Made by a program: the position numbers and the translations under genes
The notes under the pieces: model-generated
Database searches by the model: none
What the model was told of the DNA's origin: nothing
What the model saw: the letters and a program-made list of their open reading frames with translations, nothing else
Assembly: GCF_902729445.1 (NCBI RefSeq)
Contig: NZ_CACVCE010000006.1
Span: forward strand, 14,713 to 78,712
Source of the DNA: Magnetospirillum sp902729445
GTDB lineage: Bacteria > Pseudomonadota > Alphaproteobacteria > Rhodospirillales > Magnetospirillaceae
Direction of reading: 5' to 3'
Length of the DNA: 64,000 nucleotides
Shown here: positions 42,144-51,920 of the stretch, one piece after another
Numbering within the stretch: position 1 is the first letter of the stretch
How the letters are laid out: the number at the start of each line of letters is the position of its first letter

Positions 42144-43695
42144 GCCGATGATCGGCCAGGACGGCACGCCCCAGGTCAAATCGATCGCCGCCCGGCTGTT
42201 TCGCATCTCGTTCCAGTACTATGTCGCCATCGCCGTGGCGCTGACCGGTCTGCTGGCCGCTGGCCAGTATTTCTCGGCCCGCGCCGACATCGAACGGGAA
42301 ATGACCACCTATCAGCATGCCTTCGCCGGCACGCTGGGGGCGTCCTTGTGGGCGGTGGACGCGGCGAAGGTCGAGGCCATCGCCGCCGGCATGGTCGAGA
42401 TTCCCGACATCGAGGCGATTCGCATCTTTGACCCCACCGCCAACCATCTGTTCGTCATCGCCATCAAACGCTACGACGGCTTGCTGGTCGGCCACGGCGA
42501 CGAACTGCAACGGCAATGGGACCTATTGGCCGATCATGCGGCGGTTCGTCACGCCTTCGACGTCACCCACCGCCATGCCACCGGCACCGCGATCCTGGGG
42601 CGGGTGGAGTTGCTGGCCGGTCGGGGGCAATTGTTCGACCGGATCAAAGGCCAGACCGGGCTGATCATTGCCATTTCCCTGTTCAAGGAAGCGGTGCTGT
42701 GGGTGATTTTCCTGGCGGTCGGCCAGCGGGTGCTGGCCCGGCCGCTGCGCCGGCTGATCGCCGCCCTGGATGGCGCCCGGCCGGAAAGCCCCGAGCACAT
42801 ACAATTCGCCGCCGATGTCGAACCGATGGTCAGTGGGACGGAATTGGCGGTGGTGCGCGATTCCTTTAACGCCTTGATCGACCGCGTGCACGACCAGCGC
42901 GACCAGTTGGTGGCCGCCAACGCCCAACTGGAATCGCAAGTCGCCGAGCGGACGCAGGAACTGGAGCAGGCCAATCGCGCCCTTCAGGCCCAGGCCCGCC
43001 AGCTCGAGGCGTCCAATGCGGAACTGGAACAGTTCGCCTGTGTCGCCAGCCACGATCTGCGTCAGCCTCTGCGCATGGTGACCTCGTACATGGCCCTGCT
43101 GGACCGTGACTATGGCGATCGGATCGATGCCAAAGGCCATGATTATATCGGGTTCGCCCGCGACGGCGCCGTCAAGATGGACCGCCTGATCCGCGACCTG
43201 TTGTCGCTGTCGCGGATCGGGCGGACCGAACGGCCGCTAGTGGTGCTGCCCTTTGCCGGCGCCCTCGACGAGGCGCGGGCGGCCCTGGCCATGGATGTCG
43301 AGGCCACGGGCGCCACCATTTCGGTCGCCGTCGATCCGCCCATGGTCAAGGGCGATGCCGACGAACTGGCCCGCCTGATGACCAACCTGATCGGCAACGC
43401 CATCAAGTATCGCTCGCCCGGCCGGCCGCCGATGATCACCATCGATTGGCGTCCGACCGAAACGTCCGAGCTGCTGTTTCGGGTCGCGGACAACGGGATC
43501 GGCATACCCTCCGACGGGTTCGACCGCGTCTTCCAGATCTTCCAGCGCCTCGACACCGGGGAATCGCGCGAAGGCACCGGCATCGGCCTGGCCATCTGCA
43601 AGAAGATCGTCGAGCATCATGGCGGGCGGATCTGGGTGGAATCCGTCGAGGGCGCGGGCTCGACCTTTTTCTTCACCCTGCCGGCGGCGGCCTGA
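42133..43695 (+). CDS. Membrane sensor histidine kinase
   Basis: 520 residues from ATG 42133 (another ATG at 42148 would remove the overlap with the binding-protein gene). Two membrane spans, about 30-50 and 178-200, bracket a periplasmic sensor domain (REMTTYQHAFAGTLGASLWA). A HAMP-like segment and coiled coil lead to a HisKA domain with the phospho-acceptor in FACVASHDLRQPLRM and an HATPase with NLIGNAIKYRSPG (N box), VADNGIGIPSDGF (G1) and REGTGIGLAICKKI (G2). No response regulator is adjacent. Confidence 0.93.
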   Translation: MRTEPMIGQDGTPQVKSIAARLFRISFQYYVAIAVALTGLLAAGQYFSARADIEREMTTYQHAFAGTLGASLWAVDAAKVEAIAAGMVEIPDIEAIRIFDPTANHLFVIAIKRYDGLLVGHGDELQRQWDLLADHAAVRHAFDVTHRHATGTAILGRVELLAGRGQLFDRIKGQTGLIIAISLFKEAVLWVIFLAVGQRVLARPLRRLIAALDGARPESPEHIQFAADVEPMVSGTELAVVRDSFNALIDRVHDQRDQLVAANAQLESQVAERTQELEQANRALQAQARQLEASNAELEQFACVASHDLRQPLRMVTSYMALLDRDYGDRIDAKGHDYIGFARDGAVKMDRLIRDLLSLSRIGRTERPLVVLPFAGALDEARAALAMDVEATGATISVAVDPPMVKGDADELARLMTNLIGNAIKYRSPGRPPMITIDWRPTETSELLFRVADNGIGIPSDGFDRVFQIFQRLDTGESREGTGIGLAICKKIVEHHGGRIWVESVEGAGSTFFFTLPAAA

Positions 43696-43706
43696 CCGGG
43701 GCGCCG

Positions 43707-44882
43707 ATGTTCGAGACCGAAATCATCGTGATCGGGGCCGGCGCCGCCGGATTGATGTGCGCCGCCGCCGCTGGCCAGCGTGGGCGCCGCGTGGTGGTGG
43801 TCGATCATGTCGGCCAGGCCGGCTCGAAAATCCTGATCTCGGGTGGCGGGCGCTGCAACTTCACCAATCTGGGCGTGGCTCCCGACCGTTATCTGTCGGC
43901 CAACCCCCATTTCGTCAAATCGGCGCTGAAGCAGTTCAGCCAGACCGATTTCATCGACATGGTGCGCCGTCACCGCATCGCCTATCACGAGCGGCGCTGG
44001 GGGCAGTTGTTCTGCGACGGGTCGGCCCGGGCGATCCTTGACATGCTGCTGGACGAATGCGCCGCTGGCCGGGTCGATATCCGCCTGGGCCACCGCGTCA
44101 CCGGCCTGTCCAAGTCCGACCGTTTCCGCCTGGACACCGACCGCGGCTCTTTCGTCGCCCCTCGGCTGGTGCTGGCCACCGGCGGGTTGTCGATCCCCAA
44201 GATGGGGGCGACCGGCTTCGCGCTGGATGCGGCGCGCCGCTTCGGGCTGGCGGTCACCGAGACCCGGCCCGGCCTGGTGCCGTTGCGCTTCGGCGGCGAC
44301 CAACTGGCCTGGCTGCGGGCACTTTCCGGCATCTCGCTGGAAGCCGAGATTTCGCTTGGCAAGCGCCGCTTCCGCGAGGCGTTGCTGTTCACCCATCGCG
44401 GCCTGTCCGGGCCGGCGATCCTGCAGATCTCCAATTACTGGCGATCCGGCCAGGCGATCAGCGTCAATCTGCTGCCCGACGACGATGCGATTGCCGTGTT
44501 GGCCGACCGCAAGGCCTCGCGGCCCAAGGCCGAGTTGAAGACCATCCTGGCCGAGCTTTTGCCGGCCCGGCTGGCCCATGGCCTGGTCGATGCCCATCTG
44601 CCCAACCCGACCATGGCCAATCTGTCGAAGGGGCAGCTGGCCCAGGCAGCGGCCTTGCTGAACGGCTGGAGCTTGGTGCCGACCGGGTCCGAGGGCTATG
44701 GAATCGCCGAGGTGACCTTGGGCGGGATCGACACCGACGAGCTGTCGTCGAAAACCCTTGAGGCCAAGAAGGTTCCCGGCCTGCATGTGGTCGGCGAGGC
44801 GGTTGACGTCACCGGCTGGCTGGGCGGATACAATTTCCAATGGGCGTGGTCCAGCGGCTGGTGCGCCGGGCAGGCGGTGTGA
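43707..44882 (+). CDS. FAD-dependent oxidoreductase, BaiN/RdsA-like family
   Basis: 391 residues. Rossmann FAD site TEIIVIGAGAAGLMCAAAAG, then SGGGRCNFTNLG and a C-terminal GEAVDVTGWLGGYNFQWAWS. This is the HI0933/BaiN group. Substrate cannot be assigned. ATG 43707 sits 11 bp after the kinase gene stop, in the same orientation, so it may share the transcript. Confidence 0.9.
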   Translation: MFETEIIVIGAGAAGLMCAAAAGQRGRRVVVVDHVGQAGSKILISGGGRCNFTNLGVAPDRYLSANPHFVKSALKQFSQTDFIDMVRRHRIAYHERRWGQLFCDGSARAILDMLLDECAAGRVDIRLGHRVTGLSKSDRFRLDTDRGSFVAPRLVLATGGLSIPKMGATGFALDAARRFGLAVTETRPGLVPLRFGGDQLAWLRALSGISLEAEISLGKRRFREALLFTHRGLSGPAILQISNYWRSGQAISVNLLPDDDAIAVLADRKASRPKAELKTILAELLPARLAHGLVDAHLPNPTMANLSKGQLAQAAALLNGWSLVPTGSEGYGIAEVTLGGIDTDELSSKTLEAKKVPGLHVVGEAVDVTGWLGGYNFQWAWSSGWCAGQAV

Positions 44883-44898
44883 GCGAGGGGGGTAAGGC

Positions 44899-45162
44899 AT
44901 GGAACGGGACTGGCGCTATTTCACCACCTATAGCGGCGTCAAGCTGCCGCTGAAGCTGGTCGGGCCGCTGGCGGCGGACGAGTTGTCCCACCGCAACACC
45001 TTCGTCCGCGCCGCGCTGGACCAGGCCCAGCGTGTCGTGCTGATCGAGAAGATGGTCTATGGCGGCGTCCAATTGGCGCACAAATATCAGTACGACGATG
45101 ACGGCAAGCTGGTGCGGGCCGAGATCACCATGGACGACGACGTCACGGTCTTGACGTTCTAA
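44899..45162 (+). CDS. DUF6156-like small protein
   Basis: 87 residues: YFTTYSGVKLPLKLVGPLAA near the start, LIEKMVYGGVQLAHKYQYDD and a C-terminal DDDVTVLTF. This matches my recollection of DUF6156, small proteins of unknown function. It follows the flavoprotein gene by 16 bp and precedes a terminator hairpin. Confidence 0.75.
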   Translation: MERDWRYFTTYSGVKLPLKLVGPLAADELSHRNTFVRAALDQAQRVVLIEKMVYGGVQLAHKYQYDDDGKLVRAEITMDDDVTVLTF

Positions 45163-45164
45163 GG

Positions 45165-45190
45165 GCAGGTTTCGATCAAACGAAACCTGC
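45165..45190 (+). terminator. Hairpin after the DUF6156-like gene
   Basis: GCAGGTTTCG-ATCAAA-CGAAACCTGC: perfect 10-bp stem directly after the stop codon. The T tract is weak. Confidence 0.65.
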
Positions 45191-45214
45191 GCTGCTTTGC
45201 ATGATGCGCCCCGT

Positions 45215-45292
45215 CCCGGGGCGGCTCAATCGCCGCGCGGGCTTGAGATGTCGTCCCAATCGTTCGAAATCCGCTCAAGGGCCCGGCGGCCT
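45215..45292. repeat. Inverted repeat related to 17722-17840
   Basis: The GGCTCAATCGCCGCGCGGGCTT segment (45222-45243) resembles GCTCAGTCGCCGCTCGGGCTT at 17748-17768, and is balanced by CTCAAGGGCCCGGCGGCCTCA on the other arm (45274-45294). Also between convergent genes. Confidence 0.45.
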
Positions 45293-46101
45293 CAGTGCGA
45301 GAACATCACCGGCACCTGGGCGTGGCGCAGCAGGTGGCGGGTGGCCGAGCCGCGCCCCAGCGGCAGCACATAGCCGCCATGGGCGCCTACCACCAGAAGG
45401 TCGGCATTGTGGTCATAGGCCCTGGACAGCAGGGCGTCCATCACGCCAAGGCCTTCGATTTCCAACTGCTCGCCCTCGGCGTGGATGCCGTGCGCCGACA
45501 GGTGCTCGACCACGTTGACCGGGGGCAGGTAGTCGGGCGCGTGGGTGCGCGGGCCGACCGCCACCACCTTGACCATGTCGGCGCTTTCCAGGAACGGCAG
45601 CGAATCGGCAACCGCGCGCGCCGCCTCGCGGCCGGCCCGCCAGCCCAGGGCGACGCGGGCGCCGACCGTCGGCCCGGCATAGTCCTTGGGGATCATCAAG
45701 ACCGGGCGGCCCGATTTCAGGATCAAATCCTCGGCGAAACTGTCGTGGACGTGCACGCCCTTGGCGGCATCCTGGCCGATGATGACCAGGTCGGCGTAAT
45801 AGCCGCAGAACAGCACCTCGCTGATCAGGTCCGACACCCCGCCATGGGGAATCAGCCACCAGCGCGAAACCAGGCCGGCCTGGCTGCAGGCGGCCTCGAT
45901 CGCCGCCTGCGCGGACGCGGCGGCGGCCTTGAACTGGTCGCTGGGTTGGCGGGCCACCAGGCTGGGGCCGGAATTCTCGGTGCGGGCGAACAGGCCGGTC
46001 AGGCGCGCGCCGAAGCGAACGGCGATCGCCAATGCGGCGGCGATGGTCGCCTTGTCGCCTTCGCCGCCATCGACGTGAACCAGGATGTCCTTGACGCTCA
46101 T
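45292..46101 (-). CDS. Universal stress protein family (tandem UspA)
   Basis: 269 residues from ATG 46101 with GAGGGGGA upstream. Two UspA-like halves: SVKDILVHVDGGEGDKATIA at the start, and the C-terminal ATP-binding G-2x-G-9x-G(S/T) motif, GAHGGYVLPLGRGSATRHLL. Function: stress-related nucleotide-binding protein. It faces the DUF6156-like gene with an inverted repeat between. Confidence 0.92.
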   Translation of the reverse strand: MSVKDILVHVDGGEGDKATIAAALAIAVRFGARLTGLFARTENSGPSLVARQPSDQFKAAAASAQAAIEAACSQAGLVSRWWLIPHGGVSDLISEVLFCGYYADLVIIGQDAAKGVHVHDSFAEDLILKSGRPVLMIPKDYAGPTVGARVALGWRAGREAARAVADSLPFLESADMVKVVAVGPRTHAPDYLPPVNVVEHLSAHGIHAEGEQLEIEGLGVMDALLSRAYDHNADLLVVGAHGGYVLPLGRGSATRHLLRHAQVPVMFSH

Positions 46102-46201
46102 GTCCCCCTCCGCACGATGGTTTCCCGTCGTCTGGCAGGGATTTGAAGCCGGTGCTGCGGCTCCCGTCAAGCGAAATCGGTATTAGCTTACCGGAATACC
46201 T

Positions 46202-46984
46202 TTATTCCTGCGCATCGGCCTTCACCGCTCCGGTAATCGAGAAGGCGACATTGGCCAGGCTGGCTGCGGCCGGGCCTTGCGGGGCCAGGTCGGCCAACTC
46301 GTCGCGGGGCGAGGCCAGGAAGGCCAGTTCGGCGGTGCCGCCATGGAAGGTGCCGGCGGTGAAGTTCTCGACCAATGCCCGGGCCAATTGCGGTTGCCCG
46401 GGATCGGGCTGGCCGACGATGGTCGGGCTGGCGATCAGGCCGAAGGTGGGGGTGGCCAGGAAGCCCAGGCGGGTGCCTTCGCTGCCGTCCAGGGTGATTC
46501 GTGCCTCCATCAGGCGGCGATCCTTGACGGCCAGGGTGGCGCCCAGGCGGGTGCCGGCGCGCCGCGGTGCTGCGGCGATATGATCCAGGTCGTAGGGCCG
46601 GGTCATCCACACGCTGCCCAGCTTCTTGGGCCAGCCCTGCAGCCAGCCGCGCGCCATCGAGATGTCCTGGTCGACATAGATGAACGGGCAATAAAGCGCC
46701 GGCTGTCCGTCGCGCATCGCTTCCAGCAGGACGAAGAACTCGCGGTACTGGGCATAGGCCGGGTCCAGCAATTCCCAGCCGTCGGTGGTCGATTGCCATT
46801 CGCAGCAATGGGCGACGGCGCGCCCGGTCGCGGTGCCGAAGCCGGAGGGCAGGAAGCTCTCGGCGGCGGCCTTATCGACGGCGAAGGCCATGGACAGGAT
46901 CTGCCCGGCATAGTGCCACGGCGGCGGCGGCACCAACGACGAGCGGCCGGTCGGCGAATAAGGCGGGGTGAATCCTTGCGGCAC
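46202..46984 (-). CDS. Acetoacetate decarboxylase-family protein
   Basis: 260 residues. PFIYVDQDISMARGWLQGWP followed by KKLGS contains the Lys residues typical of the decarboxylase active site, and SFLPSGFGTATGRAVAH precedes it. Family members include decarboxylases and divergent aldolase-like enzymes, so the substrate is open. It lies downstream of the M48 protease gene (20-bp gap). Confidence 0.85.
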   Translation of the reverse strand: MPQGFTPPYSPTGRSSLVPPPPWHYAGQILSMAFAVDKAAAESFLPSGFGTATGRAVAHCCEWQSTTDGWELLDPAYAQYREFFVLLEAMRDGQPALYCPFIYVDQDISMARGWLQGWPKKLGSVWMTRPYDLDHIAAAPRRAGTRLGATLAVKDRRLMEARITLDGSEGTRLGFLATPTFGLIASPTIVGQPDPGQPQLARALVENFTAGTFHGGTAELAFLASPRDELADLAPQGPAAASLANVAFSITGAVKADAQE

Positions 46985-47004
46985 GGGGCGGCTCCCTCTT
47001 TTGG

Positions 47005-48474
47005 CTAGACGACAAGTTTGACGCGGCGACCCGGTTCGAGGCGGTCATCCTCGTCCAGGCGGTTGAGCAGGCGGAAGGTTTCCTCTTTCCACTGGGCCTG
47101 GGCCATGCGGGCCGACAGCGAGGCGACGCTGTCGCCGGGCTTGACCCGGACCACCTTGATGCGCCAGGGCTGGACCTCGCGGCGCTCGTCGGCCGACAGC
47201 GGCCGCAGGCTGTAGGTGGCGCGGCGCAGCTCCTCGCCCAGGGCGGCGGTCTGGCGTGGCGGGGTCAGGAAGGTGAAGCGGTAGATGCTGTCGGCATCGA
47301 AGCGGACGGCGACCACCCGGACATCGACATTGCCTTGGCGGGTCCGCCCGGTGGTGGTGGCGGTGGCCCCGGCCATGCCGTTGACCAAGATGCGCTCGGC
47401 CCCGGCCAGCCGCGCCTTGGGCAGCCAGCTGTGGGTCAGATAGCCCAGCATGTCGAGATCGCCGGCCGGCGCCCTGGCGCCGTCGAACAGAATGGCGGCG
47501 CCGTTGGGGTGCTGGGCTTGCACGGCCCGCTCGCCATTGGTGATGCGAAAGCCGGCCGGGACCTCGAAGCGGAAGCCCTCGCTGGGATGGACGAACACCC
47601 GGTCGCGCACGAAGCCCTGCGATGGATCGTCGCCGAAGACCATGCCATCGACACGGTCGAGCAAGGTGTCGGCCCCCAGCGTGCCCGATGGCGGCGCCTT
47701 CAGGGCGGCGTCGATGGCGGCCTGGACCCGGTCGGTGGTGCGCGGATGGGTCGACATGAAATGGGACTGATCGACCTGGTCGGGGTCGCGGCCGGCCATC
47801 TGGGCTTCCAGGCGGGCATGGCTGCGCAGCGACCCCAGCATGCTGACCATGGCGTTCGCGTTCCAGCCGCCCCGGCTCATATAGCGCACGCCTAAGGAAT
47901 CGGCCTCGAATTCGTTCTCGCGGGAATAGGCCTGCAGCCAGGCGCCGGCCCCCATCTGCGCCAGGTCGGCCACCCCGGGCATGCCGACCACCGCGCCCAG
48001 GATGGTGGCCGCCACATTGGACGCCACGGCCCGGCTGTAACGCTGGGCCGAGTGCCGGGCCAGGATGTGGCCCAGTTCGTGGCCGATGACGCCGGCCAGC
48101 TCGGCCTCGTTGGCGGCCAGCGCCAGCAGGCCGCGGGTGACATAGACATAGCCGCCCGGCACCGCCATGGCGTTGACGATGTCGGAATTGAGGATGGTGA
48201 AACGGAAGTCGGCGGCCGGAGTCTCGGTGGCGTGGCCCAGGCGCTGGCCCAGCCCGGCGACATAGGCCTGCAGGGCCGGATTGTCGTAGGCGCCGCCGAA
48301 ATGCTGGACGATCTGCGGATGGGTCTTGCGGCCGATGTCGGCCTCTTCCTCGGCGCTCATGAAATTGAAATGCGACTCGCCGGTGCCGGGCGATAGCTGG
48401 CAGCCGGCCAGGGCCGGGACCAGCAGCGCCTGCGACAATCCCAGCATGGCATGGCGGCGCGACAAACTTCTCAT
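47005..48474 (-). CDS. M48-family metalloprotease, lipoprotein (BepA/YfgC-like)
   Basis: 489 residues. A lipobox LLVPALAGC near residue 25. Zinc site VIGHELGHILARHSAQRYSR with HExxH, a third ligand Glu in ENEFEADSLGVRYM. A C-terminal LysM-like domain (VVRVKPGDSVASLSARMAQ). Role: periplasmic outer-membrane protein quality control, inferred from the family. Confidence 0.93.
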   Translation of the reverse strand: MRSLSRRHAMLGLSQALLVPALAGCQLSPGTGESHFNFMSAEEEADIGRKTHPQIVQHFGGAYDNPALQAYVAGLGQRLGHATETPAADFRFTILNSDIVNAMAVPGGYVYVTRGLLALAANEAELAGVIGHELGHILARHSAQRYSRAVASNVAATILGAVVGMPGVADLAQMGAGAWLQAYSRENEFEADSLGVRYMSRGGWNANAMVSMLGSLRSHARLEAQMAGRDPDQVDQSHFMSTHPRTTDRVQAAIDAALKAPPSGTLGADTLLDRVDGMVFGDDPSQGFVRDRVFVHPSEGFRFEVPAGFRITNGERAVQAQHPNGAAILFDGARAPAGDLDMLGYLTHSWLPKARLAGAERILVNGMAGATATTTGRTRQGNVDVRVVAVRFDADSIYRFTFLTPPRQTAALGEELRRATYSLRPLSADERREVQPWRIKVVRVKPGDSVASLSARMAQAQWKEETFRLLNRLDEDDRLEPGRRVKLVV

Positions 48475-48611
48475 GACCGGTCCCGAGCTACTGGAGAGAC
48501 CGGGTCAGCATAAGCAAGGGTGATGGCGAAACAAAGGCGGAATGGTGGGGATACGGGTAGCCAGCCTTTCCGGAATGCCGTAAGAAAAGGTCAGACCACG
48601 GAGCAAGCGCG

Positions 48612-49541
48612 GTGATCGAGGATTTTCTGGGCGGGTTGTTGCGGGAATGCAAGGAATTGGGGCAGGCCTGGCGCCGGCGCCACCCCCCGGGCCTTGACCG
48701 CGTCCTCGCCCGCTTGTCCGGCTGGTCGCTGCTGGCCCGCAGCCTGCCGCCCCGGCTGGACGGCCCCAATGGTCCCGATCTCGACCTGGACCAGGCGACT
48801 TGGCGCCGGCTGTGGAGCATGGCGCGCGGCCTGAAGGTCCTGGCGGAAATCCCGGTGATCCCGGCGCCGGAACTGGTGCCGGAACTGATCGAGCGCCTGC
48901 ACGGGGTGATGATCAGCCGGTTCGATCCGGCCGATGCCTTCCTGGACCATCAATCCCGCATCGTGGTGACCGAATGGGCGCAGCGCCACGCCGCGGCCGA
49001 GGCCATCGACGCGGCCCATGCCGGTGCCGCCGCCCTGGAATTCATCGCGCTGTCGCCCTTGAGCTGGGGCAATGCCGAAATGGCGGTGATGCTGGCCGCG
49101 CTGATGGCGTCCGGCCGCGAAGGGCCGCTGGTGCTGCCGCTGACCCCGGCCGAGATGGGCGAGGATGGATATGCCCGGGCCCTGGCGGCCGGGCTGGATG
49201 GCGATCAGGGCGCCTGGATCGCCTATTGGCTGGCGCAGACGCGCATCGTCTTGAAGCGCCTGCCCGATCTGGCCGACGGCGCCGAGCGGCTGCGGACCCG
49301 CTGGGTCAAGCTGCTGTCCAAGGCCCCGTTCGGCGAAAGCGGCGCCGAATTGCTGGCCGACACCATCATCGCCCTGCCGGTGATCACCCCGACCTTCCTG
49401 GAAGACAGCCGGATCGCCACCGACCTGCTGCGCGACGGCATGGTGCTGCTGTTCGCCGCCGACGACGCCGTCGAGGTCGGGCTTCCCGGTTCGCTGACGG
49501 CGACCATCATGCCGCCGGCATTGCGCCTGCTTGCCAGGTAG
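48612..49541 (+). CDS. Conserved hypothetical protein, helical
   Basis: 309 residues from GTG 48612, with GGAG about 9 nt upstream. Helical, Ala/Leu-rich, no signal peptide: IEDFLGGLLRECKELGQAWR, then EFIALSPLSWGNAEMAVMLA. No domain recognised. It is divergent from the M48 gene and convergent with a binding-protein gene. Confidence 0.6.
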   Translation: MIEDFLGGLLRECKELGQAWRRRHPPGLDRVLARLSGWSLLARSLPPRLDGPNGPDLDLDQATWRRLWSMARGLKVLAEIPVIPAPELVPELIERLHGVMISRFDPADAFLDHQSRIVVTEWAQRHAAAEAIDAAHAGAAALEFIALSPLSWGNAEMAVMLAALMASGREGPLVLPLTPAEMGEDGYARALAAGLDGDQGAWIAYWLAQTRIVLKRLPDLADGAERLRTRWVKLLSKAPFGESGAELLADTIIALPVITPTFLEDSRIATDLLRDGMVLLFAADDAVEVGLPGSLTATIMPPALRLLAR

Positions 49542-49556
49542 CGGGGCGGGGCGGGA

Positions 49557-50312
49557 TCAGTGGATCCCGCGTTCGGCCCCCATGGATTCCTTGATGAACT
49601 TGATCCGGGCCTGATTGACCACCATCCAGGCATCGAACTCGGCGATCACGTCGGCGCGCCGGGTCGAGGACAATTGATAGAAATCGCGGGAATGCGGCAG
49701 GTCGGAATCGAACACCACCGCGCCCGGCATCGCCAGTGACGTCGCCAGCACGTAACTGGCCACCGCCACGCTGGCATAGGCGCCATCGATATGGCCGACT
49801 GCCGCCTGTTTCAGCAGCAGTTCCATCCGCGGGTTTTCCTTCAACTGGGTCTTGCCGGCTTTGATACGGTCCAGCCAGGCGAACGGGGTGAACCCGGCGA
49901 CCGTGCCCAGCACCCGCACGGAATCGGCGCCCAAGCCCTTGTTGGCCGGGCGGACCATGACGCCATCGACATAGGCGATCACCGGCTGGCTGTAATAGAC
50001 CTTGGTGCCCTGCTTGACGTCGCCGGCCCATTGGGCATTGTCGGGAAACTTGACGTCGATGCTGCCGTTGATCAGTTCGGCGAACAGCCGCTTGATCGGC
50101 AGTGGGCGATAGACGATGCGGTAGCCGCGATCCTTGCCGAACGCGTCCAGAATCTCGCGCGCCGCCCCGACATAATCGCCGTCGCGCAGGGCATAGATCG
50201 GGTAATACTCAAGCTCCTCGACGCCGACCACGAGTTCCTTGTCGGCGGCGCCGGCCGGCCATGGCGCGGCCAGCACCATCAGGATCAATACTAAGGCGCA
50301 CAGCCGACGCAT
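49557..50312 (-). CDS. Periplasmic SBP_bac_3-type binding protein
   Basis: 251 residues with signal peptide LCALVLILMVLAAPWPAGAA. Family 3 fold: KELVVGVEELEYYPIYALRD, AREILDAFGKDRGYRIVYRP and RLFAELINGSIDVKFPDNAQ. No transporter genes nearby. It resembles extracytoplasmic sensor-type binding proteins. Third binding protein in the window without a transporter. Confidence 0.85.
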   Translation of the reverse strand: MRRLCALVLILMVLAAPWPAGAADKELVVGVEELEYYPIYALRDGDYVGAAREILDAFGKDRGYRIVYRPLPIKRLFAELINGSIDVKFPDNAQWAGDVKQGTKVYYSQPVIAYVDGVMVRPANKGLGADSVRVLGTVAGFTPFAWLDRIKAGKTQLKENPRMELLLKQAAVGHIDGAYASVAVASYVLATSLAMPGAVVFDSDLPHSRDFYQLSSTRRADVIAEFDAWMVVNQARIKFIKESMGAERGIH

Positions 50313-50403
50313 TCACGGATTCCCTTGCGGCCGGGAGACCATCGTCCCGAGCATCTGCACAGGATGCATCGGGGTATCCTCAACCGCAAGGGGGTATCTG
50401 TGC

Positions 50404-51918
50404 TTAACTCGCGCTGTTGGCGCCGGGCTTCCAGCGCAGCACCGGGGTCCGGGCGGCCAGGGTCTCGTCCAGGCGACGCCGGGGCGTCAGGCGCGGTGCC
50501 GCCTTGAAATCCTCGACCATGCCGTCCTTGGCCTTGGCGGCCAGGCCCAGCACGACGCGGATGAAGCCGTCCAGGGTTTCCTTGGTCTCGCTTTCGGTGG
50601 GTTCCATCAACAGGGCGCCATGGACCACCAGCGGGAAGTACATGGTCATCGGATGGAAGCCCTCGTCGATCAGCATCTTGGCGAAATCCAGGGTGCTGAT
50701 TCCGGTATCCTTCAAGAAGCGATCGTCGAACAGGCATTCATGCATGCACGGGCCGTCGAACGAGGCGGTCAGCACGTCCTTCAGCCGCGCCAGCAGGTAA
50801 TTGGCGTTCAGCACCGCATCGGTGCTGGCCTGACGCATGCCGTCGCTGCCCATGGACAGGATATAGGCCAGGGCGCGGATGAACACGCCGAACTGGCCGT
50901 GAAAGCCCTTGACCCGCCCGAAGGGCTTGGCGCCTTCGACCTCTTCGGCGTGCTCGATCAGCGTCAGGCCATTGGGGCCGTGCACCACGAAGGGCAGCGG
51001 GGCATAGGGGGCCAGCTTGTCCGACAGCACGGTCGGGCCGGAACCGGGGCCGCCGCCGCCATGGGGGGTCGAAAAGGTCTTGTGCAGGTTGATATGCATG
51101 CAGTCGATGCCGAGATCGGAAATCTTCACCCGGCCGACGATGGCGTTGTAATTGGCGCCGTCGCAGTAAAAGAAGGCGCCGGCTTCGTGGGTGGCCTTGG
51201 CGATCTCCAGGATTTCGGATTCGAACAGGCCGCAGGTATTGGGGTTGGTGACCATGATGCAGGCGACGTCGTCGCCCAGCTTGGCCTTGAAGGCCTCGAC
51301 ATCGACGCGGCCCAAGGCGTTGGCCGGAACCGGATCGACGGTGAAGCCGCACATGGCGGCCGAGGCCGGGTTGGTGCCGTGCGCCGATTCAGGCACCAGC
51401 ACGCGGCGGCGATGGCCCTGGCCGTGATCCTCGTGATAGGCGCGGATGGCCATCAGGCCGCACCATTCGCCGTGGGCGCCGGCGGCCGGGCTCATGGCCA
51501 CCGCCGGCATGCCGGTCAGGCCCTTCAGCCAGAAGGCCAGAAGGTCGATGACCTCGAGCGCGCCCTGGATTGTGGATTGCGGCTGGAACGGGTGCAGATC
51601 GGCCAGGCCGGGCAGGCGGGCGACCTTTTCCGACAGGCGCGGATTGTGCTTCATGGTGCACGATCCCAGCGGATAGAAGCCGGAATCGATGCCGTAATTC
51701 TTCTGCGACAGCCGGGTGTAATGGCGCACCATCTGCGGCTCGGACAGGTCGGGCAGGCCGATGGGGGCCTTGCGGGCCAGCCCGCCCAGACGGTCGAGAT
51801 CGATGGGCGGGGCCTCGGGCAGGTCGATGCCGTCGCGCCCGGGCGAGGATTGTTCGAAGATCAGCGGCTCTTCCAGCAAAAGTCCGCGATGGCCCGAAAT
51901 GGTCTGGATGTCGGACAT
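50404..51918 (-). CDS. gcvPB: Glycine dehydrogenase (decarboxylating) subunit 2
   Basis: 504 residues from ATG 51918 (MSDIQTISGHRGLLLEEPLI), 2 bp after gcvPA. PLP Lys in INLHKTFSTPHGGGGPGSGP. With GcvPA it makes the two-subunit P-protein of the glycine cleavage system, decarboxylating glycine onto lipoylated GcvH. Confidence 0.97.
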   Translation of the reverse strand: MSDIQTISGHRGLLLEEPLIFEQSSPGRDGIDLPEAPPIDLDRLGGLARKAPIGLPDLSEPQMVRHYTRLSQKNYGIDSGFYPLGSCTMKHNPRLSEKVARLPGLADLHPFQPQSTIQGALEVIDLLAFWLKGLTGMPAVAMSPAAGAHGEWCGLMAIRAYHEDHGQGHRRRVLVPESAHGTNPASAAMCGFTVDPVPANALGRVDVEAFKAKLGDDVACIMVTNPNTCGLFESEILEIAKATHEAGAFFYCDGANYNAIVGRVKISDLGIDCMHINLHKTFSTPHGGGGPGSGPTVLSDKLAPYAPLPFVVHGPNGLTLIEHAEEVEGAKPFGRVKGFHGQFGVFIRALAYILSMGSDGMRQASTDAVLNANYLLARLKDVLTASFDGPCMHECLFDDRFLKDTGISTLDFAKMLIDEGFHPMTMYFPLVVHGALLMEPTESETKETLDGFIRVVLGLAAKAKDGMVEDFKAAPRLTPRRRLDETLAARTPVLRWKPGANSAS

Positions 51919-51920
51919 GG

